Part shown: in pieces, positions 18,434 through 25,702 of the stretch
Numbering within the stretch: position 1 is the stretch's first letter
How the letters are laid out: each line of letters starts with the position of its first letter
Origin: a virus
DNA length: 51,271 nucleotides
Virus record (IMG/VR): IMGVR_UViG_3300042325_000241
Coordinates: 1 to 51,271 of that record
Direction: 5' to 3' (one strand)
The notes under the pieces: model-generated
The model's input: the letters and a program-made list of their open reading frames with translations, nothing else
Told to the model about the DNA's origin: nothing
Database searches by the model: none
Program-made: the position numbers and the translations under genes

Positions 18434-19906
18434 TTAAGCCCCCGCTCCTTGTGCCCCATCCATTGGAGGTTGAGCCGTTTCTGCACCTTGTTCAGGCATA
18501 GGCCCAGGTTGTCCCTGTTGGGGCACCCCTGTAGGCTGGCTACCCATTGTGGATGGGTTTAGTGGCATATTTTGTGCTAATATCGCGTGACCGGGTTGTG
18601 GTCGGCTCAAGCCTAGAATAGCCCTAAGTTCATCCTCGTCTAATGTCCCACCCATGTTGTAGAAGGCTTGTGCTGCCTCTAGTGTGTCCTTGGCATTAGG
18701 CTTGTCTATGTCGAACACAAACTTCATCTGGGGCATTCCAGGGAAGTTGTACTTCTGCAACACAGATACTATTTCGTGTGTAATGGTTTCGGCTAGGTTG
18801 TTCGCATCGTAGCGCACCATTCTGGAGTGCGTATCGCCTAGTGTATCTGCCTCACCACTAGTCATGTCATTGTCGTCAGCACCATGTATAAACCGTCTAA
18901 TCTGCTGGTCAAAGTACGCAGTGATTAGGTCGTATAGTAGTTGTGCTCCTGCGGGAGAAGGGTCGATTCTTTCGATCCCTGGACCCGCAGTAGAGTTATC
19001 TCTGTATCTAGGGAATAGGATGGTGTTGTTTCGCATCTGTTCTTCAGCGCACTGTTTAACTTCTGCTAGGGACTGTGGATTCCCAGCTTCGAAGTAGTAC
19101 ACTGTCAAACCACCTGCACCAATGCGCTCAAGGTAGTCCATGAGAAAGGTCAAAACTTGTGACCTTAGATACCACAACCAATAAATTTTACTGCGTATAC
19201 CCACACCATGAATGCCACCAGCTAGCTCACCCTCATAGAAGTCAGCATCTTCTGGTTCATGTTTGTGGATGACTATTTGTTCCCGTTCAGCAGGATCAAA
19301 GAAGTGCGCTCTACCACGATCTGTAATAGCCCAACTACCATCAAAGGTGGCGTGCACTAGGATTCCAGCCTGGCCCGAATACCTGAAGACTAGTTTGTCC
19401 CCGTTCACAGGCTTGAAATCCTTAATCAACATTCTGCGTTTTGCTGTGGAGTAGTCCCACTCGTAGTTTAATTGCACTGCGTACCTGCCATAGAACATGG
19501 CTTCTAGCAGGTGCATAAGCATTTGCTGCCATCTAGGTGTGGCCTTGAGTATGTCGGTTAGTTCTTTAGCAGCTTCTGTTTGTGCAGTGTCTTCTGGATT
19601 GGATGCGTCTAAATGCCATGAGAGTTGTGCAGTAGGCATCTGTCTAGACCTGATGGACTCCATAATTACTGGGTCCCTACGCATGGCTAATGTGTTTTTA
19701 GCACTATGGCGCAGTGCTTCATCAAAGGTGTATCTGTAGGTTCTAGATGCCCAGTTAACCACCTGGCTAAATGTCATAAAGTGTGGTAGAGGTTGTCCAC
19801 CATCACCAGGAACACGACCTTCTTTAATAGGTGCTTCTGGGAAGTCATACCCTTTTTCTTGGGGTATTTGTGCGAACGGGTCTGGGATTACATCCTCTTT
19901 AGCCAT
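18434..19906 (-). CDS. portal protein, Mu gp29-like (DUF935-like)
   Basis: This encodes 490 residues from the ATG at 19906; a GTG five codons earlier touches the ribosome site, so the ATG is preferred. Portal features include FMTFSQVVNWASRTYRYTFD near the start, MLMHLLEAMFYGRYAVQL, and GVGIRSKIYWLWYLRSQVLT followed by DYLERIGAGG. These match the DUF935/Mu gp29 pattern 'G.G..R..Y..W..R.......LE..G.'. The C-terminal 50 residues are Pro/Gln-rich. It forms the dodecameric DNA channel and terminase docking point. It is the first gene of the leftward virion operon. Confidence 0.8.
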   Translation of the reverse strand: MAKEDVIPDPFAQIPQEKGYDFPEAPIKEGRVPGDGGQPLPHFMTFSQVVNWASRTYRYTFDEALRHSAKNTLAMRRDPVIMESIRSRQMPTAQLSWHLDASNPEDTAQTEAAKELTDILKATPRWQQMLMHLLEAMFYGRYAVQLNYEWDYSTAKRRMLIKDFKPVNGDKLVFRYSGQAGILVHATFDGSWAITDRGRAHFFDPAEREQIVIHKHEPEDADFYEGELAGGIHGVGIRSKIYWLWYLRSQVLTFLMDYLERIGAGGLTVYYFEAGNPQSLAEVKQCAEEQMRNNTILFPRYRDNSTAGPGIERIDPSPAGAQLLYDLITAYFDQQIRRFIHGADDNDMTSGEADTLGDTHSRMVRYDANNLAETITHEIVSVLQKYNFPGMPQMKFVFDIDKPNAKDTLEAAQAFYNMGGTLDEDELRAILGLSRPQPGHAILAQNMPLNPSTMGSQPTGVPQQGQPGPMPEQGAETAQPPMDGAQGAGA

Positions 19907-19983
19907 AATGTGAACCCCCACCTTTTAAGTAGGGGTTATCTCTAGGTATACCTAAACCGGAAGGGTACAATAACCACCTATTA

Positions 19984-20011
19984 AGGATAACAGTAGTAAC
20001 AATATAGTCAA
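19984..20011 (-). promoter_or_regulatory. predicted leftward promoter of virion operon
   Basis: On the minus strand, -35 TTGACT (20011-20006) is separated by 16 nt from -10 TATCCT (19989-19984), upstream of the portal start. The same -35 context, TTGACTAT, occurs at two other leftward promoters. The overlapping ATAGTC-AA-GACTAT inverted repeat (20004-20017) covers the -35 and could be an operator. Confidence 0.5.
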
Positions 20012-20030
20012 GACTATTTTACGATTGTGC

Positions 20031-20060
20031 TTGTTTTCAACATGTAATTACTGATACAAT
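20031..20060 (+). promoter_or_regulatory. predicted rightward promoter of methyltransferase gene
   Basis: TTGTTT (20031-20036), an 18-nt spacer and TGATACAAT (extended -10, TACAAT at 20055-20060) precede the methyltransferase start by 32 nt. The match is good, but no start site is known. Confidence 0.5.
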
Positions 20061-20092
20061 GTATATCCTCTTTGCCTTTTATAGGGATATAC

Positions 20093-20995
20093 ATGAAGTA
20101 TTTATCAGTTTGCAGTGGGATTGAAGCAGCAACCTGCGCTTGGGAAAACCTAGGGTGGCAACCCGCTGGTTTTTCCGAGATAGAACCGTTCCCATGTGCA
20201 GTTTTAAAACACCACTACCCAACAGTAACTAACTACGGAGATATCAATGAGCACGCAAAATGGGATTTACCACCAATCGACCTTTTGGTCGGAGGCACAC
20301 CTTGCCAATCTTTCTCCATCGCAGGACTTAGAAAAGGACTCGAAGACCCTAGAGGTAACATCATGCTTACCTACCTTAGAATCCTTGAAAGTAGAAGGCC
20401 TAAGTGGACTATCTGGGAAAATGTCCCCGGTGTGTTGTCCTCTAACGGAGGAAGAGATTTTTCTACCTTTATCACATCGTTGGGGAACATGGGGTATGGG
20501 TGGGCGTACAGAGTGTTGGACGCTCAATGGTTCGGACTGGCCCAACGCCGTAAGCGTGTGTTTGTTGTCGGATGTCTTGGAGACAGAACAAGTGCATCAA
20601 AGGTATTATTTGAGTCCCAAAGCGTGCAAAGGAATCCTGCGCCGAGCAGATACACGGGGAAAACAACTACCAGAGATATTAAAGAGTGCACTACAGTATG
20701 GCGCGCTGGGGATAACACTAATTCTGAAACTTGTATCAACCATGCTGGAACTCTAAATTGCAACAAAGGGCAGCGTGGGGGAATAGTTGCTATGCAATCA
20801 ACAGCAGTGCGCCGATTAACCCCTACTGAGTGTGAACGACTACAAGGTTTCCCTGACGGTTACACAGCTATTGCATGGCGTAAGAAGCTAACTGCTGATT
20901 GTCCAGATGGGCCTAGATATAAAGCCTTAGGTAACTCAATGGCTGTTCCTGTTATGAAGTGGATTGGTGAAAGAATCAACAACCTAAAGGACTAA
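20093..20995 (+). CDS. DNA (cytosine-5) methyltransferase
   Basis: This encodes 300 residues from the ATG at 20093 (AGGGAT upstream). All core C5-methyltransferase motifs are visible: I (LSVCSGIEAATCAWENLGW, SAM binding), IV (GGTPCQSFSIAG, catalytic C71), VI (ENVPGVLS), VIII (QRRKRVFVV), IX (RLTPTECERLQGFPD) and X (YKALGNSMAVPVM). The target-recognition region between VIII and IX is short, about 70 residues, so recognition of a short site is likely. No cognate nuclease adjoins it, so it is an orphan enzyme, probably protecting phage DNA from restriction. It is one of very few genes read rightward, with its own promoter. Confidence 0.92.
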   Translation: MKYLSVCSGIEAATCAWENLGWQPAGFSEIEPFPCAVLKHHYPTVTNYGDINEHAKWDLPPIDLLVGGTPCQSFSIAGLRKGLEDPRGNIMLTYLRILESRRPKWTIWENVPGVLSSNGGRDFSTFITSLGNMGYGWAYRVLDAQWFGLAQRRKRVFVVGCLGDRTSASKVLFESQSVQRNPAPSRYTGKTTTRDIKECTTVWRAGDNTNSETCINHAGTLNCNKGQRGGIVAMQSTAVRRLTPTECERLQGFPDGYTAIAWRKKLTADCPDGPRYKALGNSMAVPVMKWIGERINNLKD

Positions 20996-20996
20996 C

Positions 20997-21140
20997 ATGG
21001 ACGATAAGCTAATGGAAGTCCTAGAACGCATTGAAACTGCGTTCAGGACTTCTAAACCATTTATACAACTACAAGATGCACTAGTGCTGTACAAATATAT
21101 ACTAGATCTACATGCAAATAGCAGAAAACCAAATAAGTAG
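20997..21140 (+). CDS. 47-aa helical protein after the methyltransferase
   Basis: The ATG follows AAAGGA, two bases after the methyltransferase stop, so the two are probably co-translated. The sequence begins MDDKLMEVLERIETAFRTSK and is predicted to be one or two amphipathic helices. No family was recognised. An accessory role with the methyltransferase is only suggested by coupling. Confidence 0.55.
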   Translation: MDDKLMEVLERIETAFRTSKPFIQLQDALVLYKYILDLHANSRKPNK

Positions 21141-21243
21141 GCTTGCCAATTTTTCCAATTTTTATAAGATGGAAATAAGTAGATGGGTCTAATTTTAATT
21201 TTTGTAAATTCTAGGTACCCCCCTTCGGTTCCCCCCTAGTCAG

Positions 21244-21273
21244 TTTTCGTCACTTTTCGTCACATTTCGCCGT
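21244..21273. repeat. tandem 10-bp TTTTCGTCAC repeat
   Basis: There are two exact copies (21244-21253, 21254-21263) and one degenerate copy (21264-21273). The T-tracts are spaced one helical turn apart, as in bent DNA. A related array lies at 26048-26077. Confidence 0.7.
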
Positions 21274-21382
21274 ACTCGTATATTAATACTAGATCTATCT
21301 CTAATAGGATAGTAAATAAAATAATAGTCTACTTAGCAGGGTGCTAATAGATGTATTTACATATAAATAATTAAAGATAAAG

Positions 21383-21428
21383 TTAGGTGCAATATAGCTA
21401 CAAATAATAATAAATATATTACACCTAA
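21383..21428. repeat. 14-bp inverted repeat
   Basis: The arms are TTAGGTGCAATATA (21383-21396) and TATATTACACCTAA (21415-21428), with one mismatch and an 18-nt AT-rich loop. It could form a hairpin or bind a protein. Confidence 0.6.
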
Positions 21429-21442
21429 GTTAGTCTCTAATG

Positions 21443-21519
21443 TGCGGGGATATCACCAAACACCTATAAACATAGGCTTTGGTGCATAATAATATATATA
21501 AAGACTAGTTATATCCGCA
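21443..21519. other. nested stem-loop just beyond the terminase gene end
   Basis: The outer stem is TGCGG..ATAT (21443-21453, with a GG bulge) with ATATCCGCA (21511-21519). The inner stems are CACCAAA/TTTGGTG (21454-21460 / 21478-21484) and CCTAT/ATAGG. There is no T-tract after the stem, so a simple Rho-independent terminator is unlikely; an RNA-processing, packaging or regulatory structure is possible. Confidence 0.5.
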
Positions 21520-21525
21520 ATTGCA

Positions 21526-23097
21526 TCACCCGAATATCTTGCGCACTGGTACAGATTGTTTTAAGTCCAGGCCAAACATGCCATTAAAATTAGTTTTACG
21601 AATTGAGTAGTCTACAAGCTCTGTCTTAATTAGCTCAGTTGGCTTCACCCATATTGGAGATATACTTTGTCCGGCTAATGTTACCAAGCACATTCCCATT
21701 GACACCGTGCGATCATCATGCAGCAGATATGTATGATCAAACCTATATGCACTCCCGCTTGTCTTAATTATGAGGGCAGCCAATTCATCTGGTAAACATT
21801 CACGCTTTTTGCCAACAACTAGAGGCGCAGGATTCTGATACCAGGCTAACAATCTATTCACTAATAATGATCGTAATAGCTCTGCCATCTCATAGTTTTT
21901 TTTACCTGATCTACCATCAAATCTTTCAACCCTAGATCTATTTTCAAACTTCTGGACGGTGCCCTCCATCTGCCATGGGTCGACAACTATTAGTGGGTTA
22001 TTGTAGTTGTTTATTACTGATTCTAACCAGTCTTCAACACTTGCTATACTTACAGGTCGATCAGGTGTACCCTGGATAATGTCCATTCTGTCAAGCACAT
22101 AAATACCGTCAGCATTGCGATGCATTACAGACATAACTGTACGGTCTTTTCGAGCACCATAATCAACACTGGCTACATACTCTATGCCATGCAGACCGGA
22201 TGTCGTGTATTGCAGGTTTAGTTCTTGCCCCAGTGTTGAACCGATTGCAATATCACTCCTAGTGAGATATCCTGATTCTTCTGAAGGATCAATCCACACA
22301 TTATCTATTACACGCCTAGCAACACCATTGGGTAGCAGTGCACGATCTCTTTGAATGGCTTCTTGATCCATCCAGCTAGTGAGTTGACCGGGTGCTTCAT
22401 ATACCGTCCATGTAGGATCTTCTTTAACTGTTTCTATGATCTCATGTTGCCAGCTTCCCAATGTACCTGCATTTGTAATCACAACAAATACTGCTCCAGG
22501 GCGTTTCTGTCTACCACTCCAAAGCGTGTCCCACAGATCGCGTTTTTTCCAATGTGTTACCTCATCGCAAACGACTAGATCACACCTAAGCCCAAAGCTT
22601 GTTGCACTGTCCGCAGTTAATATTTTTAAGATTCCACCAGGGCCTTTTATGCGCTTTGCACCATAGGTAATTCTTTTAGCTAGCCATGGATTTAGTCGAG
22701 CTTCTGCGCTCATTGATTCTACCAGCAGCGCAGCTTGATCGAAATCCGCTGCTGCTGCTACAATTTCTACAGGTTTGCGTGAGAAGGCTAGAACCCAATT
22801 ACACAATCTTGCAAGCCCAGTTGTTTTATCATGTCCCCTAGGCAGGGTTTCCCATGTGTTGCGTGGCCCATGATATTCAGGCCTTAAACCGCATAAAGCT
22901 TCTATTGGCGGTGTCATGTAGTCTAAGCGTTTCCATTGCCATGCATGTGCGATGTCTTTGAACCGTCTAGGTTCAGGGCGTGAATCTATTACCACAGAAT
23001 CTAAATAACCCTTGATTGATCGTGCACTTGCAACCTCTGCGATTGCATGTGCATTAGCCAGGCGTTGAATCATTTCTTTTCTTTTATCTACCTGCAT
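21526..23097 (-). CDS. terL: terminase large subunit
   Basis: This encodes 523 residues from the ATG at 23097; a TTG four codons earlier is possible and neither has a clear ribosome site. The ATPase domain has an atypical Walker A, LPRGHDKTTGLARL (GHDKTT at residues 88-93), and Walker B LVVCDEVTHW. The nuclease domain has acidic residues in VASVDYGARKDRTVMS and PLIVVDPWQ. It drives ATP-dependent packaging and cuts concatemers. It lies 3.6 kb from the small subunit in a separate transcription unit, with its promoter probably in the 70-bp divergent gap (CATAAT -10 with TTATCA -35). Confidence 0.88.
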   Translation of the reverse strand: MQVDKRKEMIQRLANAHAIAEVASARSIKGYLDSVVIDSRPEPRRFKDIAHAWQWKRLDYMTPPIEALCGLRPEYHGPRNTWETLPRGHDKTTGLARLCNWVLAFSRKPVEIVAAAADFDQAALLVESMSAEARLNPWLAKRITYGAKRIKGPGGILKILTADSATSFGLRCDLVVCDEVTHWKKRDLWDTLWSGRQKRPGAVFVVITNAGTLGSWQHEIIETVKEDPTWTVYEAPGQLTSWMDQEAIQRDRALLPNGVARRVIDNVWIDPSEESGYLTRSDIAIGSTLGQELNLQYTTSGLHGIEYVASVDYGARKDRTVMSVMHRNADGIYVLDRMDIIQGTPDRPVSIASVEDWLESVINNYNNPLIVVDPWQMEGTVQKFENRSRVERFDGRSGKKNYEMAELLRSLLVNRLLAWYQNPAPLVVGKKRECLPDELAALIIKTSGSAYRFDHTYLLHDDRTVSMGMCLVTLAGQSISPIWVKPTELIKTELVDYSIRKTNFNGMFGLDLKQSVPVRKIFG

Positions 23098-23167
23098 TGT
23101 GTGACCCAATAAATTATGCTACATTGTTTCAGTGTTGATAACTGTAACTAGTAACGGAGTGCGAAAC

Positions 23168-23422
23168 ATGAAACGAGATGGCAAAAAGGATACATACCGG
23201 ATAAACTGTATCTTTAATGATGGTACAGACTACCAGTGCGATTGGCAACTAAATAAGCTGAAGATGTATGCTTTTATAGCTAACATCAATCATCATAGGG
23301 GTGATTTATTGAAGTGGGTTATTGAATGTGGCGATGGCACAATAGTTGATTCAGGTTCAATGGAGCGGGGCACATTGCGATTTACTAAAAAGGTTTTGAA
23401 TGATCTTTGCTACGCAGGTTAA
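23168..23422 (+). CDS. 84-aa protein of unknown function, rightward
   Basis: The ATG at 23168 has GGAG 8 nt upstream. The gene is divergent from the terminase and followed by its own terminator, so it forms a single-gene unit. It starts MKRDGKKDTYRINCIFNDGT and is predicted alpha/beta. No family was recognised. Isolated, self-contained insertion of this kind (a 'moron') is often lysogenically expressed; that is inference. Confidence 0.6.
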   Translation: MKRDGKKDTYRINCIFNDGTDYQCDWQLNKLKMYAFIANINHHRGDLLKWVIECGDGTIVDSGSMERGTLRFTKKVLNDLCYAG

Positions 23423-23443
23423 TTGACTAGTGGTTAATAGAGA

Positions 23444-23480
23444 AGCCCAGGCAGCTTGATGCTGCTGGGCTTTTCTTTTT
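23444..23480 (+). terminator. Rho-independent terminator
   Basis: AGCCCAGGCAGC, loop TTGAT and GCTGCTGGGCT (one bulged G) are followed by TTTCTTTTT. It ends the 84-aa gene. Confidence 0.85.
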
Positions 23481-23511
23481 AATATCTATTCTAGTCTATG
23501 GTATATAACTA

Positions 23512-23554
23512 AAGAAAGAACCCCCTTCGCTTGATGCTCAGAGGGTTCTTTCTT
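23512..23554 (-). terminator. terminator of the small-gene operon
   Basis: Perfect 12-bp arms AAGAAAGAACCC (23512-23523) and GGGTTCTTTCTT (23543-23554) are flanked by A-rich and T-rich ends, so it can work in both directions. It lies 33 bp beyond the last small leftward gene. Confidence 0.8.
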
Positions 23555-23586
23555 ATTAACTAGTATAATTAAAGAGTTGGATGGTG

Positions 23587-23775
23587 TCAAACTAATTCTT
23601 CTGGTTTTGAGTAGGTGTAGGCTTTTGGGTACGCTCTACGGTTGAGATCGTATACCACCTTCCGCCTGTTCAGGTGGCAGGTTTTGCACCATTCTAACCG
23701 CACACCCTGAGAGTTGATTTCAACAACCCTTACATAAGTCCACGCACGATGCCCGCAGGATTTAATCTTGTCCAT
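23587..23775 (-). CDS. 62-aa Cys/His protein, possible zinc-binding
   Basis: The ATG at 23775 follows AGGAG. The sequence has CGH near the start and WCKTCHLNRR in the middle, giving two potential Cys/His pairs for a small zinc ribbon. It is basic and might bind nucleic acid. It is the last gene of the small-gene operon. Confidence 0.55.
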   Translation of the reverse strand: MDKIKSCGHRAWTYVRVVEINSQGVRLEWCKTCHLNRRKVVYDLNRRAYPKAYTYSKPEELV

Positions 23776-23789
23776 GTTCAGCACTCCTA

Positions 23790-24305
23790 TTAATTGTTAG
23801 AACTACACAAAATCATACTTTCAATAGCTGGGAGCAACCCTCTATCTGATAGCTGCTCTTGCTCCCTCATCCACGCATTAACCTGGCACCGTAGGTCGTG
23901 TTCATCTGGTTCAGGTTCTGTTGATGCAATAGCCTCATACAAATCAAAACCAAGTTTACCTGCTTTGGACATCCTCCAGGTGATAAACCTGCCATGGCAC
24001 ATACCATAAGGCCCACGCCTATCATTCCCACAAATATAGCTTATCTTTAGCTGTGGTGCAGGTATAATGCACCCAGCACGCAACATCCTAATCCAGTGGC
24101 TATTGGGTGCCTGTTGTTCCACCTCGATCCAATCCCGTATTGCAGATTCTAACTCACATTCATCAGGTAAGATACCTTGGTAGGCATCATCCTCCTCCAG
24201 GTAGAAATCTAACCTGCCTTCCTGAGATATCCAGTGGATGTTAACGCCCTTGCAATATCCATAAGGCCCATCAGCATCGATGCCCTTAATATAAGTAATC
24301 TTCAT
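23790..24305 (-). CDS. 171-aa protein made of two repeated domains
   Basis: The ATG at 24305 follows AGGAG. Residues 1-80 and about 88-165 are homologous: MKITYIKGIDADGPYGYCKG against LKISYICGNDRRGPYGMCHG, then (I/F)(H/T)W..S..G(R/K)L.F.L and an acidic helix ending 'DW..E/AWM.EQE'. The gene arose by internal duplication and fusion. No family was recognised. It sits in the block of small early genes and could act on host functions; this is only a suggestion from location. Confidence 0.65.
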   Translation of the reverse strand: MKITYIKGIDADGPYGYCKGVNIHWISQEGRLDFYLEEDDAYQGILPDECELESAIRDWIEVEQQAPNSHWIRMLRAGCIIPAPQLKISYICGNDRRGPYGMCHGRFITWRMSKAGKLGFDLYEAIASTEPEPDEHDLRCQVNAWMREQEQLSDRGLLPAIESMILCSSNN

Positions 24306-24306
24306 G

Positions 24307-24489
24307 TTATGCACTCCTAATAGGTAATTCTTGTAAAAGTCGTTCACATTCTAAAATATCCATACCCAACTTAAAATGCTTCCTTATAGCCAGGTTATTT
24401 TGTTCAAACCTTTTCTTGTTGGCAATGTTTTTTTCCTGGCAGGTTGCAATTAGCTGCAACCTGCGCTCCCTGAATTCTGCAATAGTCAT
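24307..24489 (-). CDS. 60-aa helical protein
   Basis: AGGAG precedes the ATG at 24489. The protein is helical and charged (MTIAEFRERRLQLIATCQEK). Its overall size and style match the next gene upstream (MTIEQMQ...), so they may be distant paralogues. No function was recognised. Confidence 0.55.
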   Translation of the reverse strand: MTIAEFRERRLQLIATCQEKNIANKKRFEQNNLAIRKHFKLGMDILECERLLQELPIRSA

Positions 24490-24665
24490 TACTTGACTCC
24501 TAAAATAAAGGCAGTCCGTACATTGAAAATAGCTTGCATCTTAGCTTCGTACACCAAACGCAGGTTGATGCGCTGTTGTATATAGATTTCTTCCATCCTT
24601 AGTTGCTCAGCGCAAAGCGCACTGGTGAGGGCAATACCTTCAGCTTGCATCTGTTCAATAGTCAT
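24489..24665 (-). CDS. 58-aa helical protein
   Basis: The ATG at 24665 follows GGAG, and its stop touches the next start. It is predicted all-helical (MTIEQMQAEGIALTSALCAE). It is the first gene after the promoter at 24706-24733. Function is unknown. Confidence 0.55.
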   Translation of the reverse strand: MTIEQMQAEGIALTSALCAEQLRMEEIYIQQRINLRLVYEAKMQAIFNVRTAFILGVK

Positions 24666-24705
24666 TGTCAGCACTCCATAAAAAGTTTTTAATCAACACA
24701 CTATT

Positions 24706-24733
24706 AGTATAGTCAGTGACTATACATAGTCAA
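24706..24733 (-). promoter_or_regulatory. predicted strong leftward promoter
   Basis: On the minus strand, TTGACT (24733-24728), a 16-nt spacer and TATACT (24711-24706) match consensus in five of six bases at each element. The -35 overlaps the stop codon of the upstream RHH gene. Confidence 0.65.
24707..24725. promoter_or_regulatory. 19-bp palindromic operator inside the promoter
   Basis: GTATAGTCA-G-TGACTATAC is a perfect palindrome covering the -10 and the spacer. A bound protein would block polymerase. The adjacent RHH gene is the obvious candidate binder. Confidence 0.65.
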
Positions 24734-24900
24734 GCCTTCTTGGTAGATTTATTTATTATTTTAACTACTGCGTTTAGACTGTATCTAATCGCAGCTACTT
24801 TGGTTGTTAGTCCGTATTCTTTTTGTATCTGTTCTATTTGTGCATCATCCTGGGGGGTTAACCTGAATGTTTGCATAGGTGTAGGTTTATTTGGTTGCAT
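24730..24900 (-). CDS. ribbon-helix-helix (Arc/CopG-like) DNA-binding protein, 56 aa
   Basis: The ATG at 24900 follows AAGGAT and overlaps the previous gene by 14 nt. Residues ~9-48 (MQTFRLTPQDDAQIEQIQKE, then YGLTTKVAAIRYSL) fit the RHH pattern: a short beta strand FRLT, a helix, 'G.T....A.R..L', and a second helix. RHH proteins dimerise and bind palindromic operators. Its stop codon lies in the -35 of the next promoter, 4 bp from a perfect palindrome, which suggests a repressor controlling the genes downstream. The gene was found by reading short frames. Confidence 0.65.
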   Translation of the reverse strand: MQPNKPTPMQTFRLTPQDDAQIEQIQKEYGLTTKVAAIRYSLNAVVKIINKSTKKA

Positions 24901-25168
24901 TTAACATATCCTTAAAATGAGTGAATATAAACACTGCGCCTGTCTCTACAAACGCACCAACCATGGTACCACCCCAACCCATGTTAGTTGCAAAGTTTTT
25001 TGCTGCCTGTTCGTAGTTTTCTGCGGTTCCAAGTTCATAATCCCAATGTTCAATATTAAAGGTGTGAACATCCCCAGATTTAAAAACTTTTATCCTGGTG
25101 CCCTTGCTGTCGGTGGGGGACATGAAACGACAGCTAATGCCTGTATGGTTGCTCATTGATACTTTCAT
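24887..25168 (-). CDS. 93-aa protein of unknown function
   Basis: The ATG at 25168 is chosen because AGGAG is 8 nt upstream; an ATG two codons earlier is too close. It is alpha/beta with a glycine-rich ATNMGWGGTMVGAF segment. No family was recognised. It overlaps the RHH gene start. Confidence 0.55.
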   Translation of the reverse strand: MKVSMSNHTGISCRFMSPTDSKGTRIKVFKSGDVHTFNIEHWDYELGTAENYEQAAKNFATNMGWGGTMVGAFVETGAVFIFTHFKDMLNATK

Positions 25169-25195
25169 TGTCATAACTCCTAAAAGGTTTAAAGA

Positions 25196-25441
25196 CTAGT
25201 ACTGAAGGTAAACACCACCAACCATGTTGCCATTGAAATCCATGCACCCAAACAGGCGTTGAGGCCCTGCGGGTAGTTCTGTTTCCCTGCGCACCTGGTC
25301 AACATCAGCTAGTCCTCTGCTAAATTGGATTTCAGCAGCTAGGGTGGTAGCTGGCAGGGTTGCCAGTATCCGGGTGATTTCTTCAACCGGATCTATTTCA
25401 AATGCTGCATTGTCGATATTGATTTCAATAAGAATTTTCAT
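25196..25441 (-). CDS. 81-aa protein of unknown function
   Basis: AGGAG precedes the ATG. It begins MKILIEINIDNAAFEIDPVEEITRI and ends with a Gly-containing beta segment (CMDFNGNMVGGVYLQY). The opening resembles small phage proteins of mobile accessory blocks, which I cannot name. Confidence 0.55.
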   Translation of the reverse strand: MKILIEINIDNAAFEIDPVEEITRILATLPATTLAAEIQFSRGLADVDQVRRETELPAGPQRLFGCMDFNGNMVGGVYLQY

Positions 25442-25442
25442 G

Positions 25443-25685
25443 TTAGCTCCTAAACATATTGGTGTTAGATAGATTCAAAGTGGGTACTAGGCCTGGTGCA
25501 TACCATGGCGTTTGGTAGGTCAGTGGCGCATCAGGATCATACGATCCGTGCAATTTTGAGTAAGCGTCCATCTGGGCATTAGCTTGCCTAATAGATAGGG
25601 TGTACACCCTGGGTGCAGGTACTGGGATTTTATCCGCAGTAGTAATGGTAAACCCGAACTTTTTAAACTGCTCGAAAAGATTCAT
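25443..25685 (-). CDS. 80-aa protein of unknown function, first gene of small-gene operon
   Basis: The ATG at 25685 follows AAAGGAGC. The sequence starts MNLFEQFKKFGFTITTADKI and the rest is Pro/Tyr-rich. It is the first gene after the promoter at 25728-25756. Confidence 0.55.
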   Translation of the reverse strand: MNLFEQFKKFGFTITTADKIPVPAPRVYTLSIRQANAQMDAYSKLHGSYDPDAPLTYQTPWYAPGLVPTLNLSNTNMFRS

Positions 25686-25702
25686 AACTTTGCTCCTTTG
25701 TA

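Larger units (their letters stand above)
21141..21525. other. 385-bp noncoding, AT-rich convergent intergenic region
   Basis: No convincing gene is present between the rightward methyltransferase pair and the end of the terminase gene. The region contains tandem 10-bp repeats (21244-21273), a 14-bp inverted repeat (21383-21428) and a nested stem-loop (21443-21519), listed separately. It could hold terminators, a packaging site or an origin. Confidence 0.6.

Noticed and set aside
20247-20756. 169-aa alternative frame within the methyltransferase gene
   Set aside because: The other frame contains all C5-methyltransferase motifs; this one is a shadow.
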